A program made the translations under genes and the position numbers. This document shows positions 52,649 to 60,861 of a stretch of DNA of 64,000 bases, one piece after another. The notes beneath the pieces are model-generated. The model was not told where the DNA came from. It did not search any database and worked only from the letters and a program-made list of their open reading frames with translations. How positions within the stretch are numbered: position 1 is the first letter of the stretch; every line of letters begins with the position of its first letter. Source of the stretch: an uncultured Treponema sp. (GTDB taxonomy: Bacteria > Spirochaetota > Spirochaetia > Treponematales > Treponemataceae); contig CAKZZO010000063.1 of assembly GCA_937885175.1 (NCBI GenBank), positions 5,584 to 69,583 of the forward strand, in the 5' to 3' direction.

Positions 52649-53587
52649 TTACTGTATCTTGTGCCAGAGCATGCGGTTGTCTATAATCTCATAGGCGATT
52701 CTGCCGTCTTCGTAGAGGCTGGAAAGATAGGAGCGCACGGTGCTGCCAATCAGTTCAAACTGACTTACTTTAAGCGGTATTTGATTTCGGTCTGCCACGG
52801 CTTTTAAAAGTTCCTCAAAAGTGAGGGGAGTGGCAAGTTCATCTTCAATCATTGCCTCGGTTTCCAGCACCGCAATCATGTTCAGTTCCACCAAGCCTTC
52901 AATGTCCGTCACCAAATCCCCGTGTCCCGGAATGTAATAATCCGCCTTGATTTCCTTGATTTTTAAAAGCGACTCCCTGAATTTCTTTTCGTTAAAGAGA
53001 TATTGAATCCAGTAGCGTTTAATTACATTGCGTCCTGATATGCCGTCTGCAAGGAAACAGGCTTTTTTGCCTTCACAATCATCGCTTACAAGCATGGCGG
53101 CCATGTCGATGTAGTGGCCGGGCAGGAAAATAGGGGTCAGGGTAAGGCCATCACAAAGGGAAAGCCTTTCTTCTGTCAGGATACGGTCTACATTACAGGG
53201 GTCAGCCTTGAGGTATTTTGATTCGATGTCTTTTATGGGAGAGCCGCCGTACACCAGTGCAGACTGCAGAATGGGAAGTTCCATGAGCACCGATTCGCCT
53301 TTTGTTGCCCAAATTTCACAGCCGCTTTCCTCCTGCAAAAATACATTTCCGCCGCAGTGGTCTGCATGGGAGTGGGTGTTGATGATGGCAAGAAGTTTTG
53401 GCTCAGGGAATATTTGCTGCAAGCGTTCCCACAGGTATTTGATGAGTACCAGCGTATTCGGTGTGTCGATGAGCCACAAAAGCGTTTCCTTTCCCTGCGG
53501 CATGGTAATCACTCCGATATTTGTTGCCCCTACAAAATAGCCGATGTGGGCGGTCAACTGTACAAAATCCAAACCTGTCGTCGTCAT
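52649..53587 (-). CDS. MBL-fold metallo-hydrolase
   Basis: This is a 312-residue metallo-beta-lactamase-fold hydrolase. The metal-binding motif is NTHSHADHCGGN (near residues 69-80). Further ligands are likely in LPGHYIDMAAM (about 155), FLADGISG (about 178) and IPGHGDLV (about 217). A helical C-terminal region (about 235-312) resembles a winged-helix domain, as in a family often annotated as glyoxalase-II-like. Substrate unknown. The -10 box TATACT ends six bases upstream of the ATG. Confidence 0.85.
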   Translation of the reverse strand: MTTTGLDFVQLTAHIGYFVGATNIGVITMPQGKETLLWLIDTPNTLVLIKYLWERLQQIFPEPKLLAIINTHSHADHCGGNVFLQEESGCEIWATKGESVLMELPILQSALVYGGSPIKDIESKYLKADPCNVDRILTEERLSLCDGLTLTPIFLPGHYIDMAAMLVSDDCEGKKACFLADGISGRNVIKRYWIQYLFNEKKFRESLLKIKEIKADYYIPGHGDLVTDIEGLVELNMIAVLETEAMIEDELATPLTFEELLKAVADRNQIPLKVSQFELIGSTVRSYLSSLYEDGRIAYEIIDNRMLWHKIQ

Positions 53588-53593
53588 GGTTTT

Positions 53594-53637
53594 AGTATAG
53601 CAAAAAGATACCTTTTTTCATAGTTCTGTGATATACT
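53594..53637. promoter_or_regulatory. Divergent -10 boxes of the MBL and transglutaminase-like genes
   Basis: TATACT on the minus strand (53599-53594) ends six bases before ATG 53587. TATACT on the plus strand (53632-53637) ends six bases before ATG 53644. The -35 elements are weak. The two promoters share 32 bases. Confidence 0.55.
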
Positions 53638-53643
53638 ATGTGC

Positions 53644-54825
53644 ATGAGATGCGTAAAAATAGCAGTTTTTTCTATTATAATATCTTTTTTTTCATCAGTA
53701 TTCGCCGATGTCTTTCCTGTTCCCGAATACGGCTATGTCATTGACTTTCCCGAGGGCTTTTCCCTTGAAGACGGAAGCGAGGATTTGTCCATGCTGCTTT
53801 TTAAGCATACCATACTGCCCGTGCAGGTGCTGGTAAAAGTCTGGCAGGCAGATTCCTATAGCTCGGCAGAAGCCGCCTTGCAGGGAACGTTTGCAAAACT
53901 GGGGGGCAGCGGGGAAGTGGCATCGCTTGTCTGGCGGAATCGTAACTGTGCGGTTTCCAAAATGACTTTGCAGAATGTTGCCCTTAAAAGTCAGTGCACT
54001 GGCTGGTCTTGTGTCATTCCTCTGGCAGAAAAAAAAGGCTGGCTTACGCTGCTTTCCTATGCACCCACAGAAGTTGCCTATGACTGCGAGCAGTTTTTGC
54101 TTTCGGTTCTTGACGCTGTTATGACTGACCGGGGAAGTTACAGGGATTGCGGCATCATCACTACCTATGCCTATCCCTCAGGCCCCAAAAAAGACTTGAC
54201 GCTGACTATCGCCGGCAAAAAAATCAAAACGCAAATTGGGCTGGATGATGATACCGCTTCTCAATTTGTGATAGACCGAGAATGGGCAGTCTTTACCCTT
54301 TTTGCCAATACAAAGTACGCCATAGAAGCATGGGAGCGTTTTTACCGCATGATTGCCCGAGACAGCATGGGGCGTACAAAAAAAATCGCCTTTGACATAC
54401 AGAACGCTCTTTTTGCTGACGCACAAAAAAAGGATGCTGCCCAGCCCCTGGCGGTCATTGCCCAGGAATTGCTGTCCTGGACGCAATATTTTAAGTATGA
54501 GCGTGCCTCGGAAACGGCGGACAAGGCGGATTTTGCCTCAATTCCATCAGTTTTGGCAGGCGGCTCCAGTGATTGTGACAGCCGCAGTATGCTTATCGCC
54601 CTTCTTTTAAGGCATATGGGGGTGGATGCCTGCATCTTTATCAGTGCGGAATACAGTCACGCCATGCTGGGTGTTGCCTTTCCTGAAAAGCAGGGGCAGA
54701 CGATTCATGTGGACGGTGTAGACTATCTGGTAGGAGAGACGACGGCAAAAAATCTGACGCTGGGCATGATGGATGCCTCCATGCAGGACAGGGATAAATG
54801 GTATCCCGTCATGTTCTACGAGTAA
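53644..54825 (+). CDS. Exported transglutaminase-like (papain-fold) protein
   Basis: This 393-residue protein starts with a signal peptide (MRCVKIAVFSIIISFFSSVFA). Residues about 20-170 have no recognised domain. Residues about 250-393 hold a transglutaminase-core-like Cys/His pair: GGSSDCDSRSMLIALLLRHMGVDACIFIS (Cys) and YSHAMLGVAF (His), followed by YLVGETT with a candidate acidic residue. Many bacterial members are protease-like or structural. ATG 53638 is an alternative start but lies directly on the -10 box. Confidence 0.75.
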   Translation: MRCVKIAVFSIIISFFSSVFADVFPVPEYGYVIDFPEGFSLEDGSEDLSMLLFKHTILPVQVLVKVWQADSYSSAEAALQGTFAKLGGSGEVASLVWRNRNCAVSKMTLQNVALKSQCTGWSCVIPLAEKKGWLTLLSYAPTEVAYDCEQFLLSVLDAVMTDRGSYRDCGIITTYAYPSGPKKDLTLTIAGKKIKTQIGLDDDTASQFVIDREWAVFTLFANTKYAIEAWERFYRMIARDSMGRTKKIAFDIQNALFADAQKKDAAQPLAVIAQELLSWTQYFKYERASETADKADFASIPSVLAGGSSDCDSRSMLIALLLRHMGVDACIFISAEYSHAMLGVAFPEKQGQTIHVDGVDYLVGETTAKNLTLGMMDASMQDRDKWYPVMFYE

Positions 54826-54863
54826 TGTTTTTTTTGCGTAAGGTGTGATGGAGCGTCTGTCTT

Positions 54864-55580
54864 ATGATTTTTCCTATTGTTTATCAAGACAGTGAAATAC
54901 TTCTCGTAAATAAGCCGGCGGGTGTCGCCGTGCAGGGTGGGGCAGGCATTAGTCATCCCTTGGACGAAGAACTGGCAAAACAAGTGGGCTACAAGGTTCA
55001 TCTGCTACACCGCCTTGACAGGGAAACCAGCGGACTTTTGCTCGTGGCAAAGAATCCTGCGGCGGCAAAAAAATGGATTGGCTTGATTGCGGGAAAGCAA
55101 GTGCAAAAAGAATATACAGCACTTTGTTTTGGACTTCCGCTGCTAAAGGGCAAGCCTGCAAAAAAAGGCAGCATTTGTGACACGGTAACCAAGCAGGGAC
55201 GCGAACAGTCCGCAGTCACTCATTTTACGGTGGAAAAAACAATGCAGATTCTCCTTCCTGCCCTGGAAAGCACTGCGGAGACTGCATCACAGAAAGTCAC
55301 GGTGAGTCAATTGCATCTGGTGCTGGGAACAGGCAGAATGCATCAGATTCGCATTCATCTATCTCACGCACAGTGTCCGATTCTGGCAGATGACAAGCAT
55401 GGAAACTTTAAGCTGAACAAGTTGGCAAAGAAAGTGCTTAAAATCAAAACCCTCTGTCTTGCCGCCACAAAAATCACCCTTCCTCTTGACGGTAAAGCCC
55501 GCACTTTTGAGATAGCAGTGCCAGAACATATGCAGTGTGATAAACTTTTTCTCGCTGTTGACAAAAAAAATATAAATTGA
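54864..55580 (+). CDS. RluA-family pseudouridine synthase
   Basis: This enzyme modifies uridines in rRNA or tRNA. It has ILLVNKPAGVAVQGG near residue 10, the signature HLLHRLDRETSGLLLVAK near 48 with the catalytic Asp, QVQKEYTALCFG near 77, and GRMHQIRIHLSHAQCPILADDKHG near 154. There is no S4 domain, and the 238 residues are in the short range of the family. No clear ribosome site precedes the ATG. The end of the gene contains the promoter of the rimP operon. Confidence 0.9.
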   Translation: MIFPIVYQDSEILLVNKPAGVAVQGGAGISHPLDEELAKQVGYKVHLLHRLDRETSGLLLVAKNPAAAKKWIGLIAGKQVQKEYTALCFGLPLLKGKPAKKGSICDTVTKQGREQSAVTHFTVEKTMQILLPALESTAETASQKVTVSQLHLVLGTGRMHQIRIHLSHAQCPILADDKHGNFKLNKLAKKVLKIKTLCLAATKITLPLDGKARTFEIAVPEHMQCDKLFLAVDKKNIN

Positions 55581-55586
55581 TATAGT
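55558..55586 (+). promoter_or_regulatory. Promoter of the rimP-nusA-infB operon
   Basis: TTGACA (55558-55563), exactly 17 bases, TATAGT (55581-55586). It is one of the best sigma-70-type promoters in the window and starts a leader of about 90 bases. GTTGACA and TGTCAAC also form an inverted repeat over the promoter (55557-55563 and 55585-55591). Confidence 0.8.
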
Positions 55587-55618
55587 GTCAACGTACATTT
55601 TAATCTAACCTTAGAATG

Positions 55619-55643
55619 GACTTGCGCAAGCGGGTCTTTTTTT
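55619..55643 (+). terminator. Leader terminator, candidate attenuator of the nusA operon
   Basis: GACTTGC (55619-55625), GCAA tetraloop and GCGGGTC (55630-55636) form a 7-bp stem with two G-U pairs, followed by seven Ts. It lies downstream of the promoter and about 37 bases before rimP, so it can stop leader transcripts. It may also end the upstream RluA-type gene. Confidence 0.75.
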
Positions 55644-55679
55644 GTATATGGGCAGGTAAATGTCGCAAGGAGAAGTGCC

Positions 55680-56150
55680 ATGGAATATACTGCATTGGAC
55701 TCGTATCCCTATTATACGGAAAGTGAAAAGCTGGTTGCTTCTCTTGGCTATCATTTGGTGGAGTTAAAAATCTCGCCCCACAAGGGTACTACCCATATTC
55801 TTGCAGTCATTACGGCTTTGGTTCCCACGGTGGAAATTGGTGTGGACGACTGTTCTAAGGTGCATCATAAACTGCTTCCCTTTTTGGAAGAAAAACTGGG
55901 AACAGATGACACTTATATGGAACTTACCTCACCGGGTATGGAGCGCAACATTAAGAATGCGGCGGAATTTGCCCTTTTTATCGGACGGGAAGTGCGTGTG
56001 TGGGATAAGACGGTAACGGATTGGGTCGGTGGAAAGTTGGTTTCTGCTGACTGCAAATCCCTGACCTTGGAAATAACAAAGGATGCTGTTTCAGAAACGA
56101 GACAGATTTCCTTTGCTGATATAGCAAAAGCAAAATTTATTCATTTATAG
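55680..56150 (+). CDS. rimP: Ribosome maturation factor RimP
   Basis: RimP assists 30S subunit assembly. The 156 residues have VASLGYHLVELKISPHKGTTHILAVIT at the N-terminus, VGVDDCSKVHHKLLPFLEEKLG-like core near 58-78, YMELTSPGMERNIKNAAEFALFIGREVRVW near 79-108, and a C-terminal SH3-like domain. AAGGAG precedes the ATG. Its position before nusA is the standard arrangement. Confidence 0.93.
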   Translation: MEYTALDSYPYYTESEKLVASLGYHLVELKISPHKGTTHILAVITALVPTVEIGVDDCSKVHHKLLPFLEEKLGTDDTYMELTSPGMERNIKNAAEFALFIGREVRVWDKTVTDWVGGKLVSADCKSLTLEITKDAVSETRQISFADIAKAKFIHL

Positions 56151-56161
56151 GAAGGTTTGGT

Positions 56162-57631
56162 ATGTCAGAAATGGCAGAGGCAATCCGCGAACTGATTGAA
56201 ACAAAAGGTTTCTCAGAGGATTCGGTCAGGCAAACTATTGAAAACGCAATTAAGGCTGCGTACAAGCGTACTTTTGGAACGGCAGATAACTGCATCGTTA
56301 AATTCGCAGATGATATGTCAGATGTGACGGTGTATTCACGCAAGACAATCGTTGACGGCGTGTATGACCCTGTTATCGAGATGGAACTGGAGGAGGCTCG
56401 CCAGCTCAGTTCTGAATGTGAAGAGGGTGACGAAATTGACATTCAGATTGACCCCCACACATTCGACCGTTCTGCAGTTTCTACTGGAAAGCAGGCTGCA
56501 CATCAGGGCCTGAGCGAAAGTTTTAAGGATAACCTCTACAATGAATACAAGGATAAAGTCGGTGAAATAATCATCGGTTATTATCAGCGTGAGCATAACG
56601 GCAATATTTATGTTGACCTGGGCAAGGTGGAAGGCGTTCTTCCGACAAAATATCAGAGTCCCCGCGAACGCTACGAAAAGAATGACCGTATCAAGGCTTT
56701 GATTGTGGACTTAAAGCGTACTAATTCTGGTCTCCAGCTGGTGCTCAGCCGCTCAGACCCCAACTTTGTCCGCTCAATCGTTGAACTGGAAGTGCCGGAA
56801 ATTTATGACAAGACGGTGGAGATTTTCAAGATTGTCCGCGAAGCCGGCTACCGTACAAAGATTGCCGTTCTCTCCAATAAGGAAGATGTTGATCCGGTTG
56901 GTGCATGTGTCGGTTTGAAGGGTGTGCGCATTCAGAACGTTATCCGCGAGTTGGAGGGTGAAAAAATCGACATTCTCCGCTACGATCCTGAGCCAACACA
57001 GTTCATTAAGAATGCGCTTTCTCCAGCCGAAGTTTCCAATGTCTACATTTTGGACGAGGAAAAGAAACAGGCTTTGGCTGTGGTGCCGGATTCTCAGTTC
57101 TCTTTGGCTATCGGCAAGCAGGGGCAGAATGTGCGTCTCGCAAACCGCCTCTGTGACTGGAGCATTGATGTAAAGACTGAGGAACAGGCAGCGGAAATGG
57201 ATTTGAGCGAAATCAGTTCTGTCCGCAAGACGGCCGCAAATCTCTTTACCGAGAATGGCACATCTTCAAGTGGAGACTACGAGGAAGTGGCAAGCATTTC
57301 TGATTTGCCCGATATTGATGAACGCGTTGCAGGTCTCTTAAAAGAGGCCGGCTATGACGACATCGAAAAATTTGTTTCTGCTTACGAAGACGGCTCAATC
57401 AAGTCTGTTGAAGGCCTGAGCGACAGCGATCTTGAGGCGGTGAACAAGATTATCCACGCTAACGTGGAATTTGTTGAGGAAGGCGAGGAATCTGAGGCTT
57501 CTGAGACAGAAGAAAATGCTGCTTCGGAAGAAGAATACTTCTGCCCTGAATGTGGCGCAAAAATTACACTCGATATGACACAGTGTCCGAAGTGTGGTAC
57601 TGAGTTTGAATTTGCAGAGGACGAGGAATAG
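56162..57631 (+). CDS. nusA: Transcription factor NusA with C-terminal zinc ribbon
   Basis: NusA controls pausing, termination and antitermination at RNA polymerase. The N-terminal domain (about 1-125), S1 domain (GEIIIGYYQREHNGNIYVDLGKVEGVLP, about 132-160) and two KH domains (about 205-345, with DPVGACVGLKGVRIQNV and SLAIGKQGQNVRLANRL) are standard. After a helix-hairpin-helix-like region (about 390-435) and an acidic linker, the protein ends with a four-Cys zinc ribbon: CPECG and CPKCG (about 461-480). The 489 residues are longer than many NusA proteins for this reason. Confidence 0.96.
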   Translation: MSEMAEAIRELIETKGFSEDSVRQTIENAIKAAYKRTFGTADNCIVKFADDMSDVTVYSRKTIVDGVYDPVIEMELEEARQLSSECEEGDEIDIQIDPHTFDRSAVSTGKQAAHQGLSESFKDNLYNEYKDKVGEIIIGYYQREHNGNIYVDLGKVEGVLPTKYQSPRERYEKNDRIKALIVDLKRTNSGLQLVLSRSDPNFVRSIVELEVPEIYDKTVEIFKIVREAGYRTKIAVLSNKEDVDPVGACVGLKGVRIQNVIRELEGEKIDILRYDPEPTQFIKNALSPAEVSNVYILDEEKKQALAVVPDSQFSLAIGKQGQNVRLANRLCDWSIDVKTEEQAAEMDLSEISSVRKTAANLFTENGTSSSGDYEEVASISDLPDIDERVAGLLKEAGYDDIEKFVSAYEDGSIKSVEGLSDSDLEAVNKIIHANVEFVEEGEESEASETEENAASEEEYFCPECGAKITLDMTQCPKCGTEFEFAEDEE

Positions 57632-57640
57632 TAGAATAGT

Positions 57641-60481
57641 ATGGCTGATGAAGTAGAGAAAAAGCCCGGTTTTGTATTGAACAAAAAGAAATCTGAAACT
57701 CCTGTGACAAAACCTGCGGCTGCACCCGAAAAAAAGAAGGTCGTCATTGTAAAGAAGAAGAATCCCGTGCCAGAGAGCAAGCCCCAGGCTAATGTACGCC
57801 CTGTGGTTAAGAAAGTTGCGCCTGCTGCTCCAGCCGGACAAAATGCATCTGCTTCACAGCCTCAGAACCAGACACAAAATCGTTCTGAGGCTAAGCCGCG
57901 TTCTACGACTACCTTTGAAATTAATTCTGCCCGTCCAAATGTAAAGGCGGGCAATCTTTCCGGCAATCGCGGTGGATTTAATCGCGGTGGTTACGGTAAC
58001 CGTGATGCCGGCTACAATCGTGGCAGCGGTAACGGTGGCTTTGGCGGTCAGCGTCGTGAAGGTGGCTTTACTGGTGCCCAGGCGCGGGAAAGTTATCAGA
58101 ACCGTGAGCGCGACGGAAACAGACAGGGCGGATTTGGCGCTGGACATGGAGCCAATCGTCAGGGCGGCTATCAGGGAAATCGACCCAACGGACAGGGTGG
58201 ATTTAGCCGTGGCGGCTTTGGCAATCGTCCTGCAGGTCAAGGCGGCGGTCGTCCTGGATTCGGTGGCAATCGCCCCGGTTTTGGCGGCGGTCGTCCTGGA
58301 TTTGGTGGCGCACCTGCTGCGTCTGCCATTCCGGAAAAGGCAAATACCAAGAAGCAGTTTAAGGGAAAAAAACAGGTTTACAGCCGCAAGGATAAGGAAG
58401 AACTCTTTGACGAGGAAGAACTGTACCGCAAGAAGCAGGCCGCTCAGGCTGCGGTTGTTCCCAAGTCAATCGACATCATGGAATCAATTTCCGTTTCTGA
58501 CCTTGCCCGCAAGATGAACCTTAAGGCTGGTGAAATCATCGGTAAACTCATGTCCATGGGTATGATGGTTACCATCAACCAGTCTGTAGACAGCGATACG
58601 GCAACCTTGCTGGCATCTGAATATGGCTGTGAAGTGCATCTTGTCAGTCTCTATGATGAAACAGTTATTGAAAGCGATGCCGTTGACGAAAACGATATGG
58701 TTGTGCGCCCGCCAATTGTTACGGTTATGGGTCACGTTGACCATGGTAAGACGAAGACTTTGGACGCTATCCGCAATACAAATGTTGCTGCAGGCGAAGC
58801 GGGCGGAATCACCCAGAAGATTGGTGCATATCAGGTAAAGACCGACAAGGGGGTGATTACCTTCCTCGATACTCCTGGACATGAAGCCTTTACTATGATG
58901 CGTGCCCGTGGTGCACAGATTACGGATATCGTCGTTCTGGTTGTTGCGGCGGATGATGGCGTGATGCCCCAGACACTGGAAGCCTTGAGCCATGCAAAAG
59001 ACGCAAAAGTTCCGATTATCGTTGCCGTAAACAAAATTGATAAACCCGAAGCCAACCCGGAAAAGGTTATGACCCAGCTTGCAGAGCAGGGCTTGCAGCC
59101 AGAGGAGTGGGGTGGCGATACACAGTACGTAAAAATCAGTGCCAAGCAGGGAATCGGCATTGATGAACTTTTGGACGCAATCCTCTTGCAGGCAGAAGTC
59201 CTTGAACTCAAGGCGCCGATGGACACCCGAGCAGAAGGCAAGATTATTGAATCCCGCGTAGATCAGGGGCGTGGTGTTGTGGCATCAGTGATTGTAGAGC
59301 GCGGTACGCTTAAAATTGGTGACCCCTTTGTGGCTGGCATCTATTCTGGACGTGTGCGCGCTATGTTCAATGACCGTGGCGAAAAGGTGGACGAGGCCCT
59401 GCCCAGTATGCCAGTGGAAGTGCTGGGTATGGAAAACATGCCCAATGCGGGCGATCCCTTCCAGGTAACTGAAAGTGAAAAAGACGCACGCCAGATTTCT
59501 ACCAAGCGTCAGGAACTCAAACGCTTTGAGGATGCAAAGGCTGTCAAGAAGGTCACTTTGGACAATCTTTACTCTACGATTGAAGCCAGCGAGCTCAAGG
59601 AACTCAAAGTTGTTATCAAGGCTGACTTGCAGGGGTCTGCAGAAGCACTCAAGGCATCTTTGGAAAAACTCTCAACCAAAGAAATCCGCCTGAATGTCAT
59701 CCATTCGTCTGCAGGTGCTATCAACGAAAGCGATGTTATGCTTGCTGCGGCTGACGACAATGCCATTCTTATTGGCTTTAACGTCCGCCCCACACCCAAG
59801 GCAAAACTGCTTGCAGAGCAGGAAAAAGTGGATATCCGCAAGTACAATATCATCTACAAGTGTGTGGAAGAAATTACCCAGGCAATGGAAGGTATGCTTA
59901 AACCTGACACCAAAGAGCAGGTTACTGGTACTATCGAAGTACGGGATACCTTCAAGGTGCCCAAGGTCGGCGTTATCGCTGGTTGTTACGTTACCGATGG
60001 TGTGGTTAAACGGAGCAGCATGGTCAACCTTATCCGCGATGGCATCGTTAAGTTTACCGGTAAGATTTCTTCACTCAAACGCTTTAAGGATGATGCAAAA
60101 GAAGTCAAAGAAGGCTTTGAATGTGGTATCGGTCTTGAAAACTGGCAGGATATCCAGGTTGGCGATACGCTTGAAGCATTTGAATATGTTGAAGTTGCCC
60201 GTCATTTGGGTGACACGCTGGTTGACCAGAAGGCTGAGGCAGAAAAACAGGCTGCCCAGCGTGAGGCCGCCGCAAAGGCAAAGGCTGAGGAAGAAGCCGC
60301 AAATGCTGCTGCAATTGAAGCCGCAGAAAAGGCTGCCGCAAAAGAAAAGGCCGCCAAAAAGGCTGCGAGCCGTGTGCTGACCGATGAGGACAAGGCAAAG
60401 GCAGAGGCGGGAAAGGCTGCAAAAGCGGCGGCAAAAAAAGCCGAAACCGAAGCGGAAAAATCGGACGGAGCTGCTGAATAA
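57641..60481 (+). CDS. infB: Translation initiation factor IF-2
   Basis: IF-2 is the GTPase that places initiator tRNA on the ribosome. Residues about 100-225 are a Gly/Arg/Asn-rich low-complexity domain (repeats such as [15 protein letters not shown]), unusual next to the common Lys/Ala/Glu-rich IF-2 N-termini. The IF2-N motif [29 protein letters not shown] (about 285-315) follows. The G domain has GHVDHGKT near 364, DTPGHEAF near 410 and NKID near 464. Domains II-IV then end at about 865. A charged Ala/Lys/Glu tail covers the last 80 residues. The stop overlaps rbfA (TAATG). Confidence 0.97.
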   Translation: MADEVEKKPGFVLNKKKSETPVTKPAAAPEKKKVVIVKKKNPVPESKPQANVRPVVKKVAPAAPAGQNASASQPQNQTQNRSEAKPRSTTTFEINSARPNVKAGNLSGNRGGFNRGGYGNRDAGYNRGSGNGGFGGQRREGGFTGAQARESYQNRERDGNRQGGFGAGHGANRQGGYQGNRPNGQGGFSRGGFGNRPAGQGGGRPGFGGNRPGFGGGRPGFGGAPAASAIPEKANTKKQFKGKKQVYSRKDKEELFDEEELYRKKQAAQAAVVPKSIDIMESISVSDLARKMNLKAGEIIGKLMSMGMMVTINQSVDSDTATLLASEYGCEVHLVSLYDETVIESDAVDENDMVVRPPIVTVMGHVDHGKTKTLDAIRNTNVAAGEAGGITQKIGAYQVKTDKGVITFLDTPGHEAFTMMRARGAQITDIVVLVVAADDGVMPQTLEALSHAKDAKVPIIVAVNKIDKPEANPEKVMTQLAEQGLQPEEWGGDTQYVKISAKQGIGIDELLDAILLQAEVLELKAPMDTRAEGKIIESRVDQGRGVVASVIVERGTLKIGDPFVAGIYSGRVRAMFNDRGEKVDEALPSMPVEVLGMENMPNAGDPFQVTESEKDARQISTKRQELKRFEDAKAVKKVTLDNLYSTIEASELKELKVVIKADLQGSAEALKASLEKLSTKEIRLNVIHSSAGAINESDVMLAAADDNAILIGFNVRPTPKAKLLAEQEKVDIRKYNIIYKCVEEITQAMEGMLKPDTKEQVTGTIEVRDTFKVPKVGVIAGCYVTDGVVKRSSMVNLIRDGIVKFTGKISSLKRFKDDAKEVKEGFECGIGLENWQDIQVGDTLEAFEYVEVARHLGDTLVDQKAEAEKQAAQREAAAKAKAEEEAANAAAIEAAEKAAAKEKAAKKAASRVLTDEDKAKAEAGKAAKAAAKKAETEAEKSDGAAE

Positions 60482-60861
60482 TGGGTGAATTCCGTTTGGC
60501 CCGCTTGGGCGAGCAGCTTAGAGATGAAATTTCTCAGATGATTCTGCGCCAGCATATCAAGGATCCCCGTGTTTCTACCTTTTTGAATATCAATCGGGTG
60601 GAAGTTGCGGGTGACTTAAAGTATGCAAAAGTCTACGTTTCCAGTTTTTTAAGCGAAGCGCAGGTGAAAAAAGGTGTGGAAGGCTTAAACAGTGCCGCTG
60701 GTTTTATCCAGAGCAGTATTGCAAAAAAACTGACCATTCGCCAGTTCCCTCGTCTTACCTTCATTGCAGACATGAGCATGAAAGAAGGTTTTGATATGGT
60801 GAATAAGCTGACAAAACTGGAAGCGGAGTCAAAAGCCCTCGAACATGCAGACGCAGAATAA
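60481..60861 (+). CDS. rbfA: Ribosome-binding factor A
   Basis: RbfA is a KH-fold 30S maturation factor. It has RLARLGEQLRDEISQMILRQHIKDPRVSTFLNINRVEVAGDLKYAKVYVSSF at the N-terminus and LTIRQFPRLTFIADMSMKEGFDMVNKL near 80-106, all typical. The start overlaps the infB stop by one base, and the 3' end overlaps truB by 17 bases. Confidence 0.94.
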   Translation: MGEFRLARLGEQLRDEISQMILRQHIKDPRVSTFLNINRVEVAGDLKYAKVYVSSFLSEAQVKKGVEGLNSAAGFIQSSIAKKLTIRQFPRLTFIADMSMKEGFDMVNKLTKLEAESKALEHADAE

